Below are positions 37,254 to 43,115 of a stretch of DNA of 43,115 bases, piece after piece. This DNA comes from Klebsiella pneumoniae. GTDB lineage: Bacteria; Myxococcota_A; UBA796; SXON01. Under the pieces are notes generated by a model that did not search any database, had not been told where the DNA came from, and saw nothing but the letters and a program-made list of their open reading frames with translations. Within the stretch, counting starts at the first letter, position 1. Each line of letters opens with the position of its first letter. The translations under genes and the position numbers were made by a program. Location: NCBI GenBank assembly GCA_945867435.1, contig CAMBIK010000006.1:1-43115 (forward strand), written 5' to 3'.

Positions 37254-38684
37254 CTACCAGCGCACTCTCCCGGCTGCGGTGATCAGGGTGACCGTTCCGC
37301 CACCCAGGTTGTCGGCGAGGAAGGCGTGGCCCCCCGAAACGAGCAACGCGGGCCGCCATCGCCCCGACTTGCCCATCCCGACATCTCCGAACTTCACAGA
37401 CCAGTCCACTTCGGTGCCCAGGTCGTAGCCATCGGTCGCAACGCCGAGGTGGTTGGTGGGCACGCCGCCGGCACGGTGGGTGGCGAACGCCTGCTGGGGC
37501 GGCTTCGTGCTCCAAGCGAGCATGAACCCAACTTTCAGGTTCAACCACGCAAGCGGCGTGGCCTCCAGGATGGGCTGGGCGAACACGGCGCTGCGGAACG
37601 CACCTTCGCCCACCAGGGCTTCCGAGCCATAGGGAGCGGCGCCGCTGTGCTCCGGATCGGTGAGCTGCGCGTAGGTGGCGGCATCGATGGATCCCTGGAC
37701 TTCGTCGAAGAGCACCATCCCCACGTCAAAGTCTCGGTCGAAGGCAAAGTCTTCGGCAGACCCGTCGTCAGGGTTGGTGTCGCCGCTCGCCCAACCCCCG
37801 CGCAGCGCCATCCTGACCGGGAGGCCCTTGGGTCGCGCTTCGGCGATCATCGTGGCCCCCGCGGAGCGCACATCGAGCCCGGTGGTGGAGGTGTAGCTCT
37901 GAGCGCGCGACGTGCGCCCGAAAATGCCGGCCCCTTCGGCCGCGATTCGGAACGAGGTGCCGGCCATTTCGAAGGGAACATCCCCGTAGAGGTCCAGCAC
38001 GCCGACCTGGGTGTGCCGCACGCGGTCGGACTCCATCTGGTCGCGGAAAACGGTGTAGACACCGCCGCGAGCGGCGCCTGGCTTGCCGTAGATGAGGCTC
38101 GCCAGGGCCTGCCAGGCTTCCTCGCCGCCTTCGGTCAAGGGGCTCCACTCCGCGGACTCGTCTTCGAGGACCCGGTCGCCCGCTACCGCCAGAAAGAGCG
38201 GCATGGATTCGCTGAGGCGCGTGGCCGCGCGGAGGCGGATCACGCGATCCCCGAAGTCCGACCTTCCAAACTCCGGGTCGTGGCTGCCGTCGTTGGCCAG
38301 CATTCCGAGCCCCCAATCGCTGGTTACCACGCCGCCTTCCAGGGCAACCACCCCAAGCCGGCCGCTCAGGGAGGCGCGGCGAAGCCCGAAGGTGCCGGGC
38401 CCGAAGGGGTCGGTGGATTCGCGGTGGCGGGCATCCTCTGTTCCACGAATATCCCAGATATCACCGGCGATCTGGCCGTCGAACAGGTCGCCCTCGAGCT
38501 TGGCCTCCACTCCCTTGAGCGAAAACGCGGCCCCCAGTCGCAGGCGACTGTCGAGCACGATGTCCTGGTCCAGCTGGTGCCCTTCCGGATCGACCGTGAA
38601 GTCGGCCGGAGGGAGGGAGCCGAGCATGCGAACTTCGGCGGTGGGAGCGAACCAATGGGGCTCCGCAGCGAGAGAGGGGGTCAT
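37254..38684 (-). CDS. Outer-membrane beta-barrel, alginate-export/porin-like
   Basis: A 476-residue predicted barrel. Repeated strands alternate hydrophobic residues and end in aromatics (LRLGAAFSLKGVEAKLEGD, LSGRLGVVALEGGVVTSD, LKVGFMLAWSTKPPQQAF), and the C-terminus ends TLITAAGRVRW, a Trp-terminated last strand. The AlgE-like features (long extracellular Asp/Gly loops, about 18 strands) suggest a substrate-specific porin. The ATG at 38684 overlaps the hydrolase stop (ATGA) and an in-frame TGA lies 24 bp upstream, so MTPSLAAEPHWFAP must be the true N-terminus; it has no normal hydrophobic signal segment. Confidence 0.8.
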   Translation of the reverse strand: MTPSLAAEPHWFAPTAEVRMLGSLPPADFTVDPEGHQLDQDIVLDSRLRLGAAFSLKGVEAKLEGDLFDGQIAGDIWDIRGTEDARHRESTDPFGPGTFGLRRASLSGRLGVVALEGGVVTSDWGLGMLANDGSHDPEFGRSDFGDRVIRLRAATRLSESMPLFLAVAGDRVLEDESAEWSPLTEGGEEAWQALASLIYGKPGAARGGVYTVFRDQMESDRVRHTQVGVLDLYGDVPFEMAGTSFRIAAEGAGIFGRTSRAQSYTSTTGLDVRSAGATMIAEARPKGLPVRMALRGGWASGDTNPDDGSAEDFAFDRDFDVGMVLFDEVQGSIDAATYAQLTDPEHSGAAPYGSEALVGEGAFRSAVFAQPILEATPLAWLNLKVGFMLAWSTKPPQQAFATHRAGGVPTNHLGVATDGYDLGTEVDWSVKFGDVGMGKSGRWRPALLVSGGHAFLADNLGGGTVTLITAAGRVRW

Positions 38685-41600
38685 GGTGCACCCCCCGTAT
38701 CGCCGTCATCCATCTGGGGAATCCAGTCGCACGAGGCATCCTCGAGGCAGGGGTCGTCGCTCACGCTCTGGCCTTCATCCGCGAAGTAGCTGGCGATCTG
38801 CATCACCATAAAGGTGGAGATGTCGAACGCTTCATCAGGTTCGGGAAGGGCAAAGCCGTGCTGGCCGTGGGGGTTGGCGTAGGGGAGCCGCATCGCGGAG
38901 GCGCCGGAGTCGGTGGTCAGCGACACGCGAAGGGGAGGGGAGTCCGAGGGGGCGGCATACGCATCCAGCCCATTGTCGAGGTCGTCGGCGTCGAAGAGGC
39001 ATGAGCCGCCGTCGGCGCAGACGTACGGTCCAAACTCCTCGATGCCGCTCACGATGCCGCGATCGACGAGGTAGCGGTCCACCGTCATCCCATACCGGTC
39101 GTCCGCCACTGTGTCGTCGAGCCAGCCGGCACCCCTCGCCAGGGCGATCTCGGCGTTGACAGACACGATCATGTCGCCCGGCGTAGGCACCAGCAGCATG
39201 TTGCGTGGATCGCCGGAGAAGGGCATTTCGGTGAGCTGCCGGCTGTAGGCGATGGGATCGCCGCCTTCGAGCACCGCACCAAAGATGAACGCGGTCTTCC
39301 TTAGGTCGGGCGTGCCCCGAATCTTCCCGAGTCCTTCGGCTGCCGCCACCAGGGGCGACTCCGCGGCGTAGGTGGCACCCTGGAAGCCTACGTCTGTCGC
39401 CCATTGATCGATGGAGGCGATCTCCGCCCCCGTCGCATCTTCAAACGTGATCCGCAGTCGATCGCCGGCTTCGGTGTTGTCCGGGAGAACGTACCGGTCG
39501 CCCGCGTGGGCACCGGTCTCGGGGATGCCGGCGAGCGCCCGCTTTTCCCATGCGCTGGCGGCATCCGCCGGAATCCCCAGCCTGAACCTCCCATCGGCCG
39601 GCACGAAGCCTTCGCGCACCTCGCCGTTGTCAAGGTTCTCGAGGGTCACACGCCCGCCCGCCGGGATGCTCGGGATCGTTGCCACCGGCAGCTCCACCAT
39701 GTCACGGACCGAGTTCACGACCTGGACGATCTGGAGCGAGCCATCCGGCTGCGGATAACCAACGAACAACGGAGACATGAGCCGGCCATGCATTGCTTCC
39801 ACCGCGCCGCCGATCTCCGTACGGACCGCCACATCAAGCAGCCCGCCCCCCGCGACGATCGAGGACCAGGCGGTCACCTCGTCCACGACGGCTGCCGCCA
39901 CCGCAGTGTTGATTCCCCCCAGCGAACCTCCGAGTACGCTGTAGTTCACGTCGGGCCCGCCTAGGTCGGGCACCCCATTGCCGTCCCAATCGCAGCTGAC
40001 CGCGGTGGAGCCGTCGGGCAGGGTCATCGTACCCGTGCCGCATGCGCGCAGGCTGTCGACGAACTGGGCGTGGTCGAGCGCCGCCTGGCGAACCATGTCG
40101 CGTGTGTGGAACGCATCGGCGGTCCATTGATCGCCTCCGGAATCGCCAACGCCGTCGTTGTCGAGGTCGCGGTAGCGGCTGTCCTTGAGGTGCTCGTAGA
40201 AGGCGAGCAGGTTCTTGGCACCCAGGACGGCCGCGATCAGGGCTTCTTGGTCGGCATCTACGGTGGGGCCGTGCCCCGGATAGTCGAAGGCGCAGGCGGC
40301 GAAGCCCAGTCGGTTGAAGCCCCAGGCGAAGCCGAGGAAGTCGAACCGGCTGGACCCGTAGCCGTGACCGAAGTCCACGACCGGGGCCGGCTGCGGTACA
40401 TCTTTCGGCAGGACACAGGTGAAAATCACCCGTTCCGAGCGCACCCGATAGCCGCCGTTGAACGCATCGACCTGCCACACGTCGTTGCTGTCGTCGGCCT
40501 GAGGCCACGCTTCGGGGGTGCCGCCGGGGTCGGCCATGAAGTTCGCGGTGTTGAACGTGCCACCCACGACGGATGTGGCGAAGGCGTGGTAGTTCGCCAT
40601 CAGCGCATCTGCCCCGGCGCCGCTGAACAGGCCGAGATCGACCAGGGTGCTCAGCAGGGTATCGACCGGAAGGCTTTGGGCAGGAAGGCCGGGTTCCGAG
40701 TGCATGGCCGCCGCCGCCACGACGCCCTCTGGCACCTCGGCATCCAGGGCCTTCAGGCTTCCCTTTCCGAGCAGCCCCTGGCGAGCCGCCAGCAGGTCTC
40801 CGGTCACATCCCCCGTGGTGAAGGTCCATGCGAACGCCACGTCATCGACGGTCAACCCCAGGTTCGGCAACGCATCGTCCAGCCCGAGGAGCGGCACGGT
40901 CTGCCGGATGTGGTTCACCCACGCCCACGGGGAGCGGATCGGTTCGCCATCCTCCCCGACCAGGCGATTGGTGAGGACCACCGCGTAGGTGGTTTTCTCC
41001 AACATGGGGCGAACGACGCGCAACAGCAGGGTGTTGGTCTCACGTTCGTAGAACGTGAGCAAGTCGGCGCGCGGGTCGCCGCCTTCGGGGTACACGTTCG
41101 GGCGATCGAGCACGCCGTCGTTGTCGGTGTCCTCGCCCCATTCCATCACGCCGTTTCCGTTCAGGTCCTCGTCGTATGTCTCAAATACCAGGGTGGGTGA
41201 CAGGGAGCGACTATCGTTGGGGAAGTAGCGGTTCGGGTTGGGAACGTCGTAAGGGAAGCGCCCTTCGCCCAGGTCCAAAGCTACGGGCTTGCCGTACTCC
41301 GGGGAGTCCGGATCGACGTTGATGACCAGCACCGCATCGTCCAGGAAGGCTTCCTCCCCCCGCTTGGGGTCGTCGCGGTGGCGGGCAACCAGATTGTCCA
41401 GGTCGAGGGGCGCGTCGAAAGCAACGGACAACGGTGCGTAAACGCCGAATCCGCTGAGCTGGTTCAGCTTGCCCCGCGCCTCGCGTTCCATTTCCGTGGC
41501 GGCCGCGGTCGGAATGTTGACCCGCAGTCCCGTGGGGCTCGTGGGGTCGGTCCGCGTGGCCAGATCGTTCGGGAAGGGAAGATCGGGCAGGGGTTTTGCA

Positions 41601-41692
41601 TCCCAATCCACGACGACGAGGGGGCCGGTGCCCTCGGGGGTCAGCCGCAGTCCATCGGGGTAGGGCGCACAGGCGACAAGCAGGAGCAGCAT
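38681..41692 (-). CDS. Large secreted alpha/beta-hydrolase lipoprotein with calcium-binding-type repeats
   Basis: A 1003-residue predicted lipoprotein. ATG 41692 is fixed by an in-frame TGA 15 bp upstream and yields MLLLLVAC, the shortest leader here. The N-terminal 300 residues resemble virulence-factor lipase N-domains (LPDLPFPNDLATRTD, TTYAVVLTNRLVG, FTTGDVTGDLL) and the paralogue at 3952-5778. EF-hand/dockerin-like loops (DLNGNGVMEWGED, DNDGVLDRPN, DLDNDGVGDSGGD, DWDGNGVPDLG) suggest calcium binding. The hydrolase site includes FGHGYGSSRFDFLG, nucleophile Ser in LGGSLGGINTAVA and a late NPHGQHGFALPEPD. It is coupled to the porin-like gene, suggesting they act on the same imported or exported polymer. 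Confidence 0.88.
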   Translation of the reverse strand: MLLLLVACAPYPDGLRLTPEGTGPLVVVDWDAKPLPDLPFPNDLATRTDPTSPTGLRVNIPTAAATEMEREARGKLNQLSGFGVYAPLSVAFDAPLDLDNLVARHRDDPKRGEEAFLDDAVLVINVDPDSPEYGKPVALDLGEGRFPYDVPNPNRYFPNDSRSLSPTLVFETYDEDLNGNGVMEWGEDTDNDGVLDRPNVYPEGGDPRADLLTFYERETNTLLLRVVRPMLEKTTYAVVLTNRLVGEDGEPIRSPWAWVNHIRQTVPLLGLDDALPNLGLTVDDVAFAWTFTTGDVTGDLLAARQGLLGKGSLKALDAEVPEGVVAAAAMHSEPGLPAQSLPVDTLLSTLVDLGLFSGAGADALMANYHAFATSVVGGTFNTANFMADPGGTPEAWPQADDSNDVWQVDAFNGGYRVRSERVIFTCVLPKDVPQPAPVVDFGHGYGSSRFDFLGFAWGFNRLGFAACAFDYPGHGPTVDADQEALIAAVLGAKNLLAFYEHLKDSRYRDLDNDGVGDSGGDQWTADAFHTRDMVRQAALDHAQFVDSLRACGTGTMTLPDGSTAVSCDWDGNGVPDLGGPDVNYSVLGGSLGGINTAVAAAVVDEVTAWSSIVAGGGLLDVAVRTEIGGAVEAMHGRLMSPLFVGYPQPDGSLQIVQVVNSVRDMVELPVATIPSIPAGGRVTLENLDNGEVREGFVPADGRFRLGIPADAASAWEKRALAGIPETGAHAGDRYVLPDNTEAGDRLRITFEDATGAEIASIDQWATDVGFQGATYAAESPLVAAAEGLGKIRGTPDLRKTAFIFGAVLEGGDPIAYSRQLTEMPFSGDPRNMLLVPTPGDMIVSVNAEIALARGAGWLDDTVADDRYGMTVDRYLVDRGIVSGIEEFGPYVCADGGSCLFDADDLDNGLDAYAAPSDSPPLRVSLTTDSGASAMRLPYANPHGQHGFALPEPDEAFDISTFMVMQIASYFADEGQSVSDDPCLEDASCDWIPQMDDGDTGGAP

Positions 41693-41748
41693 TCGCGGCG
41701 GATATCAAGCTCTGCCGCGTCGTGCGTGCGTTCGCTGCCGGCCGAAGA

Positions 41749-42159
41749 TCAGCTGCGGTTGCCGATCCAGGCGGTGCCATCGCTGTAGGTCTCCTTCTTC
41801 CAGACCGGCACTCGCGCCTTCAGTTCCTCGATGGCGTAGCGATTTGCCTCGTAGGCTTCGGCGCGATGGGGCGAGGCTACGGCGATCACCACGGCCGCCT
41901 CCCCAATCTCGACCCTGCCCACGCGGTGAACGATGAACACATTGGTCGCGGGCCACTTGTCACGGATCTCCTCGACAATCTTGCCCATCTCTGCCAGGGC
42001 CATCGGCTCGAAGGCCTCGTAGTCCAGGTGTCGAACGGCCTTTCCGAGGTGGTGGTCGCGTGCCACGCCCTCGAACAGCACGATTGCGCCGTGCCCAGAG
42101 GCGGCGATGCCACGCCGGAGGGCCTGGACATCGATGGGGTCGGGGGTGATCGACACCAC
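41749..42159 (-). CDS. moaE: Molybdopterin synthase catalytic subunit
   Basis: MoaE transfers sulfur from MoaD thiocarboxylate onto precursor Z to make molybdopterin. The 136-residue product starts at GTG 42159, with GGAGG 8 bp upstream inside moaD; the frame opens upstream but overlaps moaD. Family segments are GAIVLFEGVARDHH, YEAFEPMALAEM, VHRVGRVEIGEAAVVIAVASPHR and the active-site KKETYSDGTAWIGN with its catalytic lysines. It is directly downstream of moaD. No other moa or moe genes are in the window. The possible client enzymes are elsewhere, since ActB of complex III is not expected to hold molybdenum. Confidence 0.95.
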   Translation of the reverse strand: MVSITPDPIDVQALRRGIAASGHGAIVLFEGVARDHHLGKAVRHLDYEAFEPMALAEMGKIVEEIRDKWPATNVFIVHRVGRVEIGEAAVVIAVASPHRAEAYEANRYAIEELKARVPVWKKETYSDGTAWIGNRS

Positions 42160-42160
42160 T

Positions 42161-42388
42161 TCAGCCGCCTCCGATCGGGGGCAGAAATACGACTTCGTCG
42201 CCTTCCACCAACACGGTCGCCCCCCCCACACGGGTTTGGTTTACGGCAAAGGCGATGGGCAGTTCCAGGGGCAGGCCGAGCATTCGGTACGCTTCTGCGG
42301 CTGTGATGCCTGCTGGAAACGTGCAGGGCTCCTCGCTGCGACCGCGAAGTTCCCGCAGGCTTGCAAAGTATCGGACGACCACGTTCAC
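42161..42388 (-). CDS. moaD: Molybdopterin synthase sulfur-carrier subunit
   Basis: A 75-residue beta-grasp protein ending in Gly-Gly (PPIGGG), which is adenylated and thiocarboxylated to deliver sulfur to MoaE. The start MNVVVRYFASLRELRG and VLVEGDEVVFLPPIGGG are typical MoaD. The start is GTG 42388 with GGAG 5 bp upstream. Only 22 bp separate it from the divergent lipoprotein gene at 42411, so promoters must overlap the coding ends. The moaE start lies just inside its stop. Confidence 0.95.
   Translation of the reverse strand: MNVVVRYFASLRELRGRSEEPCTFPAGITAAEAYRMLGLPLELPIAFAVNQTRVGGATVLVEGDEVVFLPPIGGG
42168..42172 (-). promoter_or_regulatory. Ribosome binding site for moaE within moaD
   Basis: GGAGG on the minus strand, 8 bp before the GTG at 42159 and overlapping the last moaD codons. 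It fixes the moaE start at 42159 rather than an earlier codon. Confidence 0.7.
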
Positions 42389-42410
42389 CTCGCTCCGTTA
42401 ACGGGTGGGC

Positions 42411-42968
42411 ATGTGGCTTGCCGCGATCTTCGCCTGCTCTGGCTCCGACGATCCCGTGGTCAGCGCGGTCCCGAAGCCGGAGCCTGTAACGGTCGAACAG
42501 GTCGAGGCGAAACGCACGCGGGAGGAGCTCCGCACGTCGCCGCGAAATCTGGAGGTGAACTACAGCAAGCCGGAACGCGTGTACATCGACCTCCACTTTC
42601 TCGGTGGTCGAAGGTGGGATAACGTTCGGGAGATCGTTTTGGATCAGCTGGGCGCGCTCACCGAGGAAGCGGTCGATGCGCAGGGGAGGACCGTGAAGCG
42701 GCTGGAACGAGGCACGCTCACCCTCGGCTCCGAGAGCAGCATCGAGATCCTGGATGTGCCGCTACCCGAGCCGATGCGTCGCGCCGATGCGATGATTGTC
42801 TGCGGCTTTTCCGGGCTGGCGGATCGGTATCTCGCGCTCACCCGCGAATTCCGGGTCACCCAGTTCCAGGGCTTTCGGCGCATCATCCTGCATCGTGTCG
42901 GTCCGAAAGAGGAGCTGGTGGATCGCTTGACCGTGTACAAGCGTCAGGAAAAGATTCGGGAGATCTAG
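42411..42968 (+). CDS. Lipoprotein of unknown function, 185 aa
   Basis: ATG 42411 gives MWLAAIFAC, an eight-residue uncharged leader; the in-frame GTG at 42405 adds two residues and an in-frame TAA at 42399-42401 rules out anything longer. After the lipid cysteine the protein is charged and helical (EPVTVEQVEAKRTREELR), then alternating alpha/beta (RVYIDLHFLGGRRWDNVREIVL, EILDVPLPEPM, IVCGFSGLADRYLALT). I do not recognise the family. The start is 22 bp from moaD in the opposite direction; a hairpin lies just after the stop. Confidence 0.8.
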   Translation: MWLAAIFACSGSDDPVVSAVPKPEPVTVEQVEAKRTREELRTSPRNLEVNYSKPERVYIDLHFLGGRRWDNVREIVLDQLGALTEEAVDAQGRTVKRLERGTLTLGSESSIEILDVPLPEPMRRADAMIVCGFSGLADRYLALTREFRVTQFQGFRRIILHRVGPKEELVDRLTVYKRQEKIREI

Positions 42969-42980
42969 GGTTCAGCGCCG

Positions 42981-42997
42981 CCGGCCGCGCAGGCCGG
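42981..42997 (+). terminator. GC-rich hairpin after the last lipoprotein gene
   Basis: CCGGCC-GCGCA-GGCCGG, a perfect 6 bp stem with a five-base loop, 12 bp after the stop codon. It could end transcription, but no T run follows, so a rho-independent terminator is not certain. Confidence 0.4.
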
Positions 42998-43081
42998 AAG
43001 CGGTAGGCCAATGCCGGTCACAGAGGGCGAGCAGGGCCAGCTAATGGCGTTTAGCCGTCAGCGAATAGCCAAAGCGAGATC

Positions 43082-43109
43082 GTTATCCATGGCGCGCGCC
43101 ATGGGTAAC
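43082..43109. repeat. Near-perfect 28-bp palindrome at the window end
   Basis: The two 14-base halves around 43095/43096 (GTTATCCATGGCGC and GCGCCATGGGTAAC) are reverse complements except for one T/G pair, which would be G-U in RNA. The core CCATGGCGCGCGCCATGG (18 bases) is perfect. It lies 113 bp after the last gene. It could be an operator, a protein-binding site or a repeated extragenic palindrome; no family is assigned. Confidence 0.6.
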
Positions 43110-43115
43110 TGCGGT

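Noticed and set aside
37035-38789. Long plus-strand frame overlapping the end of valS and antisense to the porin-like gene
   Set aside because: It runs out of frame through valS and is antisense to a protein with regular beta strands; it shows no recognisable features.
42999-43115. Integron attC-like site at the window end
   Set aside because: The palindrome's flanks do not match the GTTRRRY and RYYYAAC core sites, and no integrase or cassette array is present.
1-43115. CRISPR arrays, insertion sequences, phage genes or restriction systems
   Set aside because: No direct-repeat array, transposase, integrase, phage or restriction motif was found on either strand.

Overview
The window looks like chromosomal DNA of a GC-rich, Gram-negative bacterium, most probably a myxobacterium-like (Myxococcota/deltaproteobacterial) lineage. 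The signs are the high GC content with strong GC bias at third codon positions, and an unusually large number of lipoproteins with acidic Asp/Glu-Thr-Gly linkers. Others are a Hanks-type kinase fused to PEGA and sulfatase-modifying-factor-like domains, an eight-cysteine-cluster lipoprotein, and a complete alternative complex III (ACIII) operon. The taxonomy is inferred; no rRNA is present. I see no phage, insertion sequence, CRISPR array or plasmid functions, and no gene-free stretch longer than about 300 bases.

Layout. 1-6.6 kb is housekeeping: the C-terminal part of glmS, a tRNA-dihydrouridine synthase, a small unknown protein, a minus-strand operon (alpha/beta-hydrolase lipoprotein, coaC, 4-TM protein), and purC on the plus strand. 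6.6-10.2 kb holds three coupled secreted lipoproteins. 10.2-13.6 kb is a tight minus-strand operon of a GHMP kinase, an SprT-like/DUF2786 protein and a SerA-like dehydrogenase. 13.8-19.7 kb has a membrane protein, the large multidomain kinase, and an operon encoding two lipoproteins and an unusual membrane protein. 19.8-23.1 kb has an LPLAT-type acyltransferase, a methyltransferase and a secreted alkaline phosphatase. 23.1-31.9 kb is the respiratory block: a lipoprotein cytochrome c, then actA, actB, actC, actD, actE and actF, followed by a DUF4863/PnbB-like gene. 32-33 kb is a small-gene region with tRNA-Leu(CAA) and a probable gene remnant beside its 3' end. 33-37.2 kb has a lipoprotein, a degenerate receiver protein and valS. 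37.3-43.1 kb has a porin-like barrel coupled to a 1003-residue hydrolase lipoprotein, moaE and moaD, a last lipoprotein, and a long palindrome.

How it works together. The ACIII operon encodes a quinol:acceptor oxidoreductase replacing cytochrome bc1: pentaheme ActA, iron-sulfur ActB, quinol-site membrane subunits ActC and ActF, ActD, and monoheme ActE. A separate proline-tethered lipoprotein cytochrome c upstream is a plausible electron acceptor. No terminal oxidase is linked in the window. Most multigene units use ATGA, GTGA, TAATG or TGATG junctions, so translational coupling is pervasive.

Most notable observations: ActB keeps a Cys-x2-Cys-x3-Cys-x26-Cys motif in its molybdopterin-oxidoreductase-like half, on top of the 15 cysteines expected for the usual four clusters. 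About seven of the thirteen lipoproteins have signal peptides of only 7-11 residues with no positive charge, two of them fixed by in-frame stops just upstream.
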